A stretch of DNA of 64,000 bases from Blasia pusilla. Taxonomy: Eukaryota > Marchantiophyta > Marchantiopsida > Blasiales. The stretch lies in the NCBI GenBank assembly GCA_050084515.1, contig CM114271.1:43772001-43836000 (forward strand), in the 5' to 3' direction. The first letter of the stretch is position 1, and every line of letters begins with the position of its first letter. Positions 34,769 to 45,991 of the stretch are shown here, one piece after another. Position numbers and translations under genes: made by a program. Under the pieces are notes generated by a model. That model searched no databases, was not told the origin of the DNA, and worked only from the letters and a program-made list of their open reading frames with translations.

Positions 34769-37700
34769 TTCCTGAAAGTCCGAATCGGCGCAACAAATCG
34801 TCTTGTAGATTACTCTCACTCACCTGTTGTACATTTAGGAAAGTGCGATCTATGCCCTGGACCTGGGCAACTGTGCAATTATAGCATGTTAGGACAATCT
34901 TCTGCTGTCAGGAAGACAATTTCGTTTTCTACCCCAGCACTGACAACGCCCCGTTGCCTTGTGCGGAGAATGCATAAATCACATCCTCAACCCCAAGTTG
35001 GTCTTCAACACTAGAGCCATGGGATATTCTTGCGTGAGGGGCTCAAAGAAATCATGGATTAAGAATGTCTCGAGTGCGCCTTTGTATGCGCACTGCATTT
35101 TCAACCACAAATAACTTCAAATTTGGTAAACTCGTCTCTCTGGAGGTGTACTGTCGTCTCAGCTATTAGTGCTGTCTCTGGATTTTCGCGAATGTTAAGC
35201 ATGCTTTCTTATTTACGTGCTCTGTTTCCAAGTTCGCCGCATGAAACCACAAGCGTCGCTTGCTTGATATCAGAAGGCCCACCCTCTTCGTCTCGACTCG
35301 GGTTGGAAGGCATCCTGAAACTTAGTCGGAAGAACCTAAAACTATATCGACCTTTGCCGTCACCACAGCAAGGGAAGAAGGGTTGTCGTGTGCCTCTAAG
35401 GTTTGTGTCTATTTCACTATGGTTGGATGACAGGTTTCCTCGAAAAAAAAGAGGCCTGACTCAATAGAAAGGGGGTGATGGCAAACGGGTGAGAGGAAAC
35501 CCATCCAGAATTCGTAGAGTAGAGAACGTGAAGGTCATAATCAACTATTGCACTCATTTGTGGTTATATGTCACATACTTAAATCTTTTTGTTGTTGAAT
35601 TGCAAGGCCTTCCATCCTACTCCGCTTGCAAGCCTCTAGAGATGCCTCAATGTTCATACGATCCATTTCAAATCTTCACCATGTGCTTTTGCAAAGAATC
35701 AAGCCTCTGTCCGTTGTCCCATAGTGGCTTTGGCACTTCACCATTTTGCTGCTTTTGCATCAGTTCTAACTAATTTTCAGCCACACTAGTCATATCTTTG
35801 CGAATGAGATGAATTTTAATCTTACGTGTCCAAAAAAAATTTCCATCTCTATCCATTCTATGAGACTTGCTATAGGATGGTGCCAATAATTTTTACCTCA
35901 ATTATACTCTGTAAGCAACTCTTTTGTCAATACTCTTGTATATAATTCATTCTTCTCTACATGCTCAAATTTTATTCTCCAACATTATTACTATGCATTT
36001 CTCACTCTATCCAAGGCTTTGAGGTTAAAGTTGCCTTCAAACCGAATTCATTTTTGGAGTATTGTAGTGACATGCTCCGATTATATTCTTTTAAAAATAA
36101 GTACCAATGTTTGCCCACTAGAATTGTATCAACATGAGAAGGTTTCTGTGCAGAGAAAGTATTATAAGAAGTTAACAATGTCACAACTTAAGCAAATGCG
36201 TCAAAGCAACCCTCCTCCACTTACTTCACGTGCAAAATTAGCTTTATGGTGATGCTATGTTCTACAAAATAAGTTATTAGATTTGCTCACTACATGGTAG
36301 AGGGCATTCATTTGCATCCTTGCCAGCAGGATTTTATTATCACTTCTACATTGCAGATTAGGGTTCATCGGACCACATTCCCCCACTCAATAGTCTTATT
36401 AGTTTATGTTTGATTATGAGGAAAGTTCTATATCTCATATTTTTCCTTCTTTGATCATATATTCAGTTCAACACATTTTCCCCCTAGGAAGTAGGGTTGA
36501 AGATAATCCAACACAACTCACATATGAGTTTCTATTTTTTATTCCATATGTGATTGCTCAATGGGGTTCAAACCAGAAATTTTATTCATCATTGTTTGCA
36601 CTTGTTCAACGTACATTTTCTATTTGAAGATACTATTTTGCCACAATGCATGACCCTATGAGTTTCTCCTCAAGTTAATTTTGTAGTGAGCAGCAAGAGA
36701 TTATCATGCTTACAATTTCATTCACATAGTTATTTAGTATCAGCAAACACTACTACAATTTTATGCCATGCACTTTTATTCAACCTACTACCGTACATGG
36801 TAAATAAAGTTCATGCATTCAACCAAAACATACCACTAGTTTTCGTTAAAAGTGTTCATCATGTAATGGCTCAAAAAGAAACATCACTTTATACTTCTGC
36901 CAACCTTTTACTACATTCCTATTAAGTGGAGTCTTGCTTGCTTCCCTTCCAAAGTAACATCGCCTACTATCCTTTCGAGTCCCATTACCCATATTTCCAC
37001 TTGGGAAAATACTACTCAATTGGAGCAATATTGGAAGGCTCCATTCTACATTGCAATCATGTCTATCGCTTCCCAATGGGCAACTTTTCAGCTCATCAAA
37101 TCCCATTTTCTACATGCCCTAATCTTAACTTTCCAAAATTGGTTGCACCACTCTCACTACTTGTGCACAAGCAATTACTCTCAAAACCCCAAATTTATTC
37201 TAGGCCACAAACTTGTTTAAAATTTTGAGACAAAAAAATTTGAACTTAGTAACTAAACCTGGTTTTTCATTTTCCATGGCATGTATGCATAACTTATCCA
37301 AAAGGAAAGAGACTATGACATATGATAATACCACGTGGTACATGAATGTATAATTTCCAATTACCCATCCTAAGTGTGGGATCCTATTGACTTAGACATC
37401 AAACGATGGTGTTAACTAAAAGGGACATGTGTTAAAAAGAGAAGTGACCTCAAAATACAGATGCTTCTCGGTGTAAGATAATTTTGTAAGAAAAAATGTG
37501 AAAGGTTTCAGACTTCAAGAACGGATGACGCTTTTGATAAGATGATATTCAAAATGAAGTAAGTTTTTAATGTTCATGAAAAGTAGTCCTTGGGATCGAT
37601 TTGAGATGGAACGATTGAGCTCGAGCTGCAATCTCGGAGATCGTCCCATTGCGTCACGACAGATGAGATCACGTTTTTATGGGATCACTCGAGCTCTTGC

Positions 37701-37781
37701 TCAACTTACATGCTAACCTCCCAAATCTTCTGAAGTTGTTCCTCAGGAGAAACGGTAATCAATGGACGAGAAATAGTTGGT
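34769..37781. other. Intergenic between HEMA copy 1 and the 437-aa gene
   Basis: The first few hundred bases are the probable 3' UTR of HEMA. From about 35.5 to 37.5 kb the DNA is AT-rich. The short open frames (up to about 114 codons) do not show domains or splice structure I can support. Confidence 0.4.
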
Positions 37782-39139
37782 CTACGTCAGCAGTGGTCTC
37801 TGCGTTGCACGGTTCATGGGGTTGAGCGGTGGTCTCTGCGTAGGGTTTTCGATTTGCTGTGGCTTTCTTGCGTACTGGTGCTTAGTCGGAAATCTTCTGA
37901 CGTAACCTCCGACGATACACCAACTCTTTGGCCGAGGCGGAAGCACCGATTCCCTGGAGCGTCCAGCATTCTGCTGCTTGGGCGCAGTGCCTTGTTTTCT
38001 TGTCTCTTGCTCAAATCCAATGGCAGGCACTGCACGTGGTGTACCCGGCCCAGACGACGTGCTTTCGAGAGACGCGGAGGGGCTTCGGTCGTGTTGATCC
38101 ACGGATGAATGGCAGTGATCTTGAAGAAGCGGTTGTGTGACTTGTTCTGCGGCTATGGCTTCACTTTCTTCAGAGTCTCGGTGCTCAACATAGGGGATTG
38201 TGGAGCTGGGATGCACAGCTTCCTCCCCGTCAGCTTCACCTCTTGGGGGGGATGTGTCGGCCGTATCCATAGTATTGCTATCATCAGATGCTTGTCCTTC
38301 GGAGCTGGTTACATCCATAAACTTACAGGGAACCTCCCATTTCTCAGCTGCACTAGCAGCTACTCTGGCAAATGTGGCTCTGGTCTCCGAGTCAAGAATG
38401 GTGGATCGTCGATGACCCTGAGCGTCCTTGCATTCTTGCCGATCCGAGTTTGGCGCCTGATTGACAACAGGAACAATTTGCCTCCACAGCCATTTTCGGA
38501 GCTCTGATATCCTGAGGACCTGTTGTTTTGATGCAAGGCCAAGAGAGTTTCTCGATGCTCCTCCCGCCTCATGGCAAAGGACTGGTGCCGCCTTACTAGA
38601 AGTAGAATTTTCCGTGGGGCTTTGGATAAATATCTTGGGGAAATTATTCGTCACTCCTGCCCCAGCAACTTGCCAAGCAGGTGAGATCTCATCGTTTGTA
38701 ATCTCCTTCATTCCCACAATGAGTGTTCTCAACACATTGGAGGTGAGCTTGTAGTAGTCCTTACACACGTTGTTGTTCTTTACAAGCCCAAGATTCCACC
38801 CGATGGACGGTGACAGGAGCTCCTCCACATCTTCATCGCGCAATTTTCTGCAGTCGTCGTCCATGCTCATGCTCGGGACGAAAGGTCGAGAACTGTTGTA
38901 GGACTGGAGCCTGAAGCTGGTGCGTTCTTTCTTTGCTCCATCGTCATCCGCGGAGGAGGCATCCTGTTTTTAGTAGGATAGTGCGAGATTACAAAGCCTG
39001 CACGCACCTTGAGGTGCTCGCACGAGACGCACTCACTCTCACTCTCCAGATATGTACCAAACTGACAAGCGTCCGTGGTTAGGCCACGCGGCACTGCAGT
39101 CTGGAATATAACGGACTCTCGAGAAAACAATTCATCCAA
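37782..39139 (-). CDS. Two-exon gene of unknown function, about 437 aa
   Basis: On the minus strand, exon 1 (39139-39008) ends in CTCAAG before a GTGCGT donor; exon 2 (38963-37782) begins after an AAAAACAG acceptor. The 44-bp gap makes a very short intron, so read-through with a different start (ATG at 38870, giving 362 aa) is an alternative. The protein starts MDELFSRESVIFQTAVPRG, has an acidic stretch (MSMDDDCRKLRDEDVEELL), a more ordered part (CKDYYKLTSNVLRTLIVGMK) and a long Ser/Thr/Pro/Gln-rich, probably disordered C-terminus. I recognise no family. The long clean frame and codon variety argue for a real gene. It lies between the two HEMA paralogues. Confidence 0.5.
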
Positions 39140-39626
39140 TACAATAGAAGTGCATTAGCATCACATAAATCCTCACAGAACAACATCTTCGACTACCCTT
39201 TTAATTAGAAATTTCTCTCTGCATGTGCACAGTGTAGCTATCCAAACTTCAAGTGTCCGCTTCTGGAGCAACTCGGACGATTCGAGGGTTCACGGCACAA
39301 CACAAGGGTGCAGAAGAAAACTCGAAGGGAACGGTAGTCTGCACTCACTCACTAACTCTCAGAGGAAAACTGGTGAGTCCAACCCATGGCAATTGCAGAG
39401 CCTGACAATGGGAGAAAAGAGCGATATGTAATGCTCCCTCAAGAAAGATCAATTTGAACCACTCTGCTATGGTGGTACCCATAAATTGGAAGAATGGACT
39501 GTCGGGATCGGAGATGTTCAATTGGAACATGTTCGGCGATTTTAATTAGCTGCATCCTTTTGTGCGGGCGGCACGTACTGATTTTATTTCACTCTACAGC
39601 GATTTCATAACTGTATTTTAGCGCGA

Positions 39627-40089
39627 TTACGGTTCACCACAAAGGCTGCTATCCACCGGTCGCATGTCAACAAACTCAACAGATGCATGATCAGTACTAC
39701 GATGAAACAGAACGAGAGATAGATTCCACACCGGCGATGTATCCAACGAGATTTCAGGATAAGTCCAGGAGGTGCCATCCTGGTTGTGCAAGCAAGCATG
39801 CTCATCAGATGGCTGCGGCCCCATGGCCCCCATTTCGCGGTACCGCGCGAATAGGTCTTGGAAAGACATAATGTTAAGTGGATGTCTTCGTTGTCACCAG
39901 TGGATTGCCATCACGATCTCCACCAACCAAAGTCCAATCGCAGCGCCATTTGGCAACATGTAAACTCCCCTTTTGTGAGCAAAATCACCAAATGTCAACA
40001 GAAACCTATCCGCCGCAATGTTGAAAGCGAACATGAAATCTTCGCTTTGATCTACAAAGGCAGCATAGGAAGAAACTGTTGCCATCTGA
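39627..40089 (-). pseudogene. Possible pseudogene or exon of unknown protein
   Basis: A CT-rich tract and CAG acceptor (minus strand) stand directly before an ATG at 40089. The frame (MATVSSYAAFVDQSEDFMFA, then FLLTFGDFAHKRGVYMLP) runs to a TGA at 39894, and the same frame continues open to 39627 (MSFQDLFARYREMGAMGPQP). One stop divides about 150 protein-like codons. A TGA here could come from CGA. I do not recognise the protein; chance remains possible. Confidence 0.3.
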
Positions 40090-40837
40090 GAGAGAGAGAG
40101 AGAGAGATGCGGTCCTGTGGTCCACAACAGTACAGCCGAAGCAGACGATCCAGGGATCGCTCTACTCCTGACTCTCCGCGGCCCATTTCACCAAGAGGAA
40201 CATCACTCGACCTACCAATTTGTTCCGGCATTTCGCAAGGTGAAATCTCTAGGTACCGGTCTGTCGATTATCAGATACTGAACCGTATGTGCCAAGCTGG
40301 ATTGCGGGGCTGGCTGGCCGCACCGTATGTATCCATGTGTGATCCACTGCGTCAACAGGATTTCCCGCTGCCACGATATGTATGGACGGCGCGGCTTTCG
40401 ACGATCCTTCAACCATAGACCCTACTGGGTCATCAGGATCCGCGATCGTGGAGCACGTCTTCGCTGCACCGCTTCCCAACGGCTCACAGCTGACTGAGTA
40501 AAGACGGCTGCGTGTTGAGCTAACCGGGAGAATTTGAGAATTGCCGATTCAGTTTCTCATTTACCGGCTAAATACCGACGGTTCAGGCAGAGTTTCCTTC
40601 TTATTTATATCTATCTGTTTAGCCGGCCGGAATCCAGAGAAGTTCAAAAATTGCCGCTCGGTTTTATACAGACCGGAAATGCACCGGTTGTCACGAAAAA
40701 CTCCCCGGACCCTGGATTGAAGAGTTCTCAGTCACGACGGCTTGGACGGCTCGAGTCCTAAATACCACTGGGTATATGGGAACGGCCAGCGAAGGAGAAG
40801 GCCTCATGATACTAGTTTTCACACGGCCTGCCACTCG

Positions 40838-41001
40838 CGCCGCCCTGGTCTTTTGTCCTCGAGACGACTTTCCGGCAGGGTTCGGGGAGTTTTCCCGCGA
40901 GAACAAAGTTTTCCCGGTGCGCCGCCCTCGTCTTTTGTCCTCGAGACGACTTCCCGGCAAGGTCCGTGGAGTTTCTTCGCGAGAACAAAGTTCTCCCGGT
41001 T
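40838..41001. repeat. Two-copy tandem repeat, 82-bp period
   Basis: The unit CGCCGCCCTSGTCTTTTGTC (S = G or C) and its continuation starts at 40838 and again at 40920, with about ten differences between copies. Confidence 0.9.
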
Positions 41002-41609
41002 TGTTCAAAGTTGGACGGTAAATCTAGAAGTTTTTCTAATCCCGGTCGGCTATTTCAATACGAATATAAAGGAGTCCCCTATAAATCCCATCGGTTTTTG
41101 GCCGGTGATTCAAAATCTGAATCATTGGCCAAGTCCGAGTCGATAATTTTGAATTTCATCCGGCGAACTCAACACGTAATCCCGGTCCTCCTTGGACATT
41201 GCTTTCCGGCAAGGGGATAAACGGGGGTTGTTAGGTTAAGGGTCTCCCGGCACGGTACTTGTTTGAGAAGGTCATGGGAAAAAAGAGGAAAAAAAGAAAG
41301 CCCGCATGAAAGGGTGACGGGGAAATCTATACTATTAAAAGAGTATGGGGTTTCAGGCAGGAACTTCCACTGCATGACACGTATGCATTGTAGGCCCTTT
41401 CCCATGCTTACATGTGGCGGGTTTAACAGGAGCTAACAGTTAAGTTAAGGGGGACGGGGTTGGTTTCACCTGGGCAACCCACTTACACACTAAATGCACC
41501 AACAGGAGAAATAATATTAGTTAGAGAAACACGATTTCCAATAGGAGGGCTTGTAACACAGGCATCTCCTACAATTTAAGCCCACCTCAAAAGTCCATTA
41601 GCTAGGAAA

Positions 41610-42640
41610 CGCTCCAAGGCTATGTAAACCAAATGCCTACAAGAAAGAATTGTAGTAGTTAAAGACAATCCATTTCCTTATTGGAGATGATGAGCGTAGT
41701 CCGGAAGAGATGAGTCAAACCTCTTCCCCTAACCCCATACATTTCTATTATTATGACCCTTATAGCCAAACGTACGCCGATGCGGAACATCAAAACTCTA
41801 ATAGGCTCACACTAGGATGGATACGCGTCGAGGAAGTCGCTTGAATGAGACAAGAGATGTGAGACACCAGCAAGGTTAGGCGTTGCAAGTGATAATGGTC
41901 GTGACCCAGTAAACCTGAACCAAATGTGAAGCAAGACTTGAGAGGAGCTCAATTCCTATGAGAATTGGGCACTAATGGGACTTAGAACTTGGTTAGCATT
42001 TGAGATTTTTGCGGTGTATAAAGTCATAACGACCAAAACCAAGATGCATTTGGGATGAATAAGATGGCATTAGAAAGCTTATGCAAAGACAGTTCCAACA
42101 CACCAAAGATCGACAAAAATGCATGAATAGAGATTGAGAAACTATCCCAAAACTATCATATTGGTAGTGGGGTTAAGGGCCGAAAGGAGCGACCCAAGAG
42201 GACTTTCCCAAAGGTGGGGAGGGGTTGGAGATCTCTTGAACTATACATAAGGGGAGGGTCTCCAAGGGGTGCTTGGAACCTGAAGTCTACTTTGGGGAGC
42301 CGTAGGGCAAACCAACGACATGGAATGGATTGGTAGGTCAGCTTCAAAGTGTGGACATCAAGCCAAGTCCAAGTGAACGAATTATGGATCTCAACTTTGG
42401 ACCTCGACTCGTGACCCATATCTTGGGTCTCGGTTAGAGTTTCATTCGAGATTGATTAGACAATTGAAACCGCCACATGCGCAAGGGCCGTTTCAGATGT
42501 TTAGATTATTTAGGAAATTTGACTCAAGTCTAGAAAGATTTACTTGTGTTAGAAGTGAAAGGTTAGGAATTGTTAAGCTTGACGGAGAGCCAGAGTTAGG
42601 AACTTGGAAAGAGGGAGCTCAAATCAGGGGTGATAAGTAT
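41610..42640. repeat. Long copy of the dispersed repeat family
   Basis: Its first part (41630-41755) matches 7541-7696 and its larger part (41750-42640) matches 14740-15600. It has no coding capacity that I can see. It could be a solo LTR or a non-autonomous element. Confidence 0.65.
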
Positions 42641-43505
42641 TTTCCATCACCCAATGGTTCAATCATCCCAACAAGCCTAGAACACCAATATCACTAATCC
42701 ATGATGTGTTAATAGTCCATATGTGTATTACCAATAGATACCCTGTCTCGTGAATATGCAAAAAAGTTTTTAAAGACTCTTATGTCGCATAATGCAACAT
42801 CAGGGATTCACATTACATGTCCAATTCACCATCCACATGTGTTAAAATACTTCTTTCTCTCTTGCCTTAGATATGTAATTCTTGCTTTTACGCCTCATTT
42901 GATGTAGAAGAAACTAAGACTCAAAATTTGCCAACATTCTAACACTCTCAAAATTTGAGAACCTTCTAATCGCCTCTTTTAAAGGATACTTCTAACTTTC
43001 CACTCCACCCAAAGTTCCTTTACTAATCATCTCAATATCTTGGACAAAGGAAGCTTGACATCAAGTTGATTTCTGATGATCTAACCTCTATATTGACAAG
43101 TTCCAATCACTTGTGAAGAGAGAAACAATAAGCAAAACACTGACACAGAAATCAGTTCTTATGCAGTAGAGTACTTGCTCAGCTTTTAATACTCAAAATA
43201 AAAAATCGGCTCTCATTTAAGGATGCAATTTCCAAACTTCTAAAAGGTCTTGTAATCGACCAACAAAAAGTCGACTGATTATTTCAGGGAATTCTCTCAA
43301 ATGCAAGTATGATTTCTTGAAAATCTCACCGAGGGAAATGCCTTTTCATCTCCCAGGTGGGAGCCGAATTTTGAGTGTAAAAATGCAGAAAGTCTTTCTA
43401 ATAACATGCTACAAATGTACTGTCACCTGAGTCTCGTTACCCCCAGAACAAAGTGAATCTACACAAGGTGGAACAATAATCTACAAGAAAATTTGACGGG
43501 CTGCA

Positions 43506-45991
43506 TCAATCTATTGACACTTTTTCTGCAGCAGCCCTGAATTGCTTCTCTAAGACATTAACTTCATTTTTCAAATCAAACATTCTTTCTAATGCGTGCA
43601 TGTTGTCTATGGTCTCGCTCACAGTCCGAGAATCAGTGCCATCACTTCTCAGGTGTTGCATGGGTCCATGGAGCAACTTATTCACGATGCCTCTGCTAAG
43701 CTCTTCCACCAACTTCTTATTTTTCTTCGTCAAGTCGTCTCCCATCTTCCCCATGCACTTCTCCAACTCTGAAGCTCGAATAGATTCGGCATAGGCTCTA
43801 AGCTTCTTAATTGTGGGGACTGTCTCCAATGAATCTCTCCATGAATCAAAACTTCTTAGTTCCTCCTCAATTATGACCTGGGCGTCTAAGGCCTTCCGTC
43901 GCCTATCTTCTTTATTGGCAGCAACCACCTCCTTCAAGTCATCAACGTTGTATACCCTGGCAGAGGGCACTTCCGCCACACAAGCACCAACATTTCTAGG
44001 AACTGAAATGTCTATGAAATGCCTAATACCACCTACAGACTGAGGAGGTACAGGAAGTTGCTCAGCATGCTCCTTAAAGAACAGAGGAGTCTCTGCCGCC
44101 GTACTGGTGAAGATGACATTCGCTTCTTCAGCACATCTCATCATCTCTGATAGGGGCTGGTAGACAAGTTCAGCCCCACCAAACTCCACTTGCAAATCAA
44201 AAACTCTTTGCTCTGACCTGTTCACAATCACCATCCTGGTGCAACCTTTGGATATCAGATGTTTTACTAGCAACTTCGACATTTTTCCTGCACCCACAAT
44301 GAGGACTTTGGCATTTGCAATTCCCTGCTCTGGCAGCTTCATTACAGCAAGCTCAACAGCTGCAGAGCTAACGGAAACAGCTCCAGCAGATATGTTAGTC
44401 TCACAGCGCACACGCTTTCCAGCGGTGATGGCCTGCTTAAAAAGCCCGTTCAAATTGCGACCAAATCCAGTCGCCACCTGTCCCACTGCGTGAACTTGCT
44501 TCACCTGAGCAAGAATCTGTCCTTCGCCGAGCACAAGAGAGTCAAGGCCTGAGGAAACCCGGAACAAGTGTTGGGTTGCATCGCGGTCGCGTAGAATGAA
44601 AAGGTGTTCCCTCAACTCCTCAACTGGAATACCACTAGTCTGCAGAAATCACGTGTACAGAAGGCTCAATAAAGCTATTGCCAAAGTAAGCCATTTAGAA
44701 ATTGTTGTCTAACAAAAGCACAACGAGACATTCTTTGCTTTGCCTTAGTAGTAGAGATTGGCATGGATGCAGACAAACTCTTCAACTCACTCATCTCAAT
44801 TGGAATACGGGACTTGATACTAAGCGCTCAGAAACTCCTCCACATTGAGACCGAATCTGACCAAATCCAAGCTACTTCTTATCAGTACAACCACAGGCGC
44901 CCCAGAACTAGTACCTTTGACATCCATTCAGTCACTTCCTGTACTCCTCTATTCCATGAGAGAGCTACAACGTAAATTTCCATTCGGTTACAGGTGCTCA
45001 GCACGGCTGCTTCTTCAATGTGGTTCTGGGCACAAAGTTCACCGATTGCCCGGGGCCACTCTGCTTCTGGTACTGCCAGCTTCTCACGCATTTCCACCGG
45101 AGCTGTATGCACGCTGAGCCCCACAACCAAAATACTGCTCTTGGCACTTGTGTATCCTGTTCGACAACAAGGAGAATTTGAATGATCTAATGCGTCATGC
45201 ATACAACTCTGTAACCACTTTCAGATGGGTTACTTGCAGACTTAATATGTAACCAAAAATTTGTAAAGACTCCTGGCAGGAAGAGTCTACTCTGTAGACT
45301 CTTCCTGCACATAACTACCATACAATTGAACTCCACAACACACGCATAATCCAAAAGCATGCATATCACATATCACATCCCTACAATTGGCAATAAAGAG
45401 TTCACAGGAGAAGAAATGCTAGGGTTGGGAACAAAAAAATAGACATGGTCTATTTTTTTGTTCCCAACCCTTTCAATTAGCAGAAGCTGTTAATTGAAAG
45501 GTGTCAACCTCGACGTACTTGGTGCATCCAAACCATTTTGCGATTATCGTGAGGGCCAGAAGTTCTTCTCAGAGTCGGAAAACAAGAGGTGTACTATGAA
45601 ACCCACCAGACAGCAATATCGTCTAACATATGCAGACTGATACACGGGCTCAAGCTGTGCGGAAATAAAGTCCAGATGTAAACTCACGATTATTGCTGGC
45701 ATTTCGCAACTGCTGGTAGGCCGCAAGACTTGCAGACTTAATTTTATGGTTTGCAGGAAGCTGAGGGACGCCATCTCCTGATATCTGCCCACGCGCAATG
45801 CCTCTCTGGTAGGTCACCACTTCCGCAGGTTGGTGTGTCTTACTCAGGACTGGCAGATCCAAGCTGGCTCCAAACAAAGACGAGGTCTTCAGGCTACATC
45901 GTTCGGTACAAGAGAACCTGTGGTCTCCAAGCCCGGGCTTCAATGATGCCGGCGTCACTCCTGCAGCTGTTGATCTAATGGAAGTCATCAT
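43506..45991 (-). CDS. HEMA: Glutamyl-tRNA reductase (plastid tetrapyrrole synthesis), copy 2
   Basis: On the minus strand, exons 45991-45688, 45156-44915 and 44639-43506 give 559 aa; introns are 531 and 275 bp. Exon 2 is 242 bp, exactly as in copy 1, and both intron positions and phases (1, 0) are the same. The catalytic [10 protein letters not shown], the [14 protein letters not shown] region, the NADPH motif [10 protein letters not shown] and [18 protein letters not shown] are all present. Two consecutive ATGs occur at the start; the second (45988) aligns with the start of copy 1. The transit peptides differ more than the mature parts. Intact, so both copies are probably active and may differ in regulation, as HEMA paralogues do in flowering plants. 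Confidence 0.97.
45276..45308. repeat. Perfect 15-bp-arm hairpin in HEMA copy 2 intron 1
   Basis: GCAGGAAGAGTCTAC (45276-45290) and its exact inverted copy (45294-45308) flank the loop TCT. Confidence 0.95.
45421..45501. repeat. Two adjacent hairpins in HEMA copy 2 intron 1
   Basis: Positions 45421-45444 and 45448-45471 are exact 24-bp inverted copies around ATG. Directly after, 45469-45483 and 45487-45501 form a second stem with one G-T pair around AAG. Both lie within intron 1. Confidence 0.95.

Larger units (their letters stand above)
39140..43505. other. Intergenic with repeats, between the 437-aa gene and HEMA copy 2
   Basis: It holds a possible pseudogene at 39627-40089 (minus), a 82-bp tandem duplication at 40838-41001 inside a CCGG-rich patch (about 40.5-41.2 kb), and a long copy of the dispersed repeat (41.6-42.64 kb). 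The rest shows no gene. 42.7-43.5 kb is the likely 3' flank of HEMA copy 2. Confidence 0.45.
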
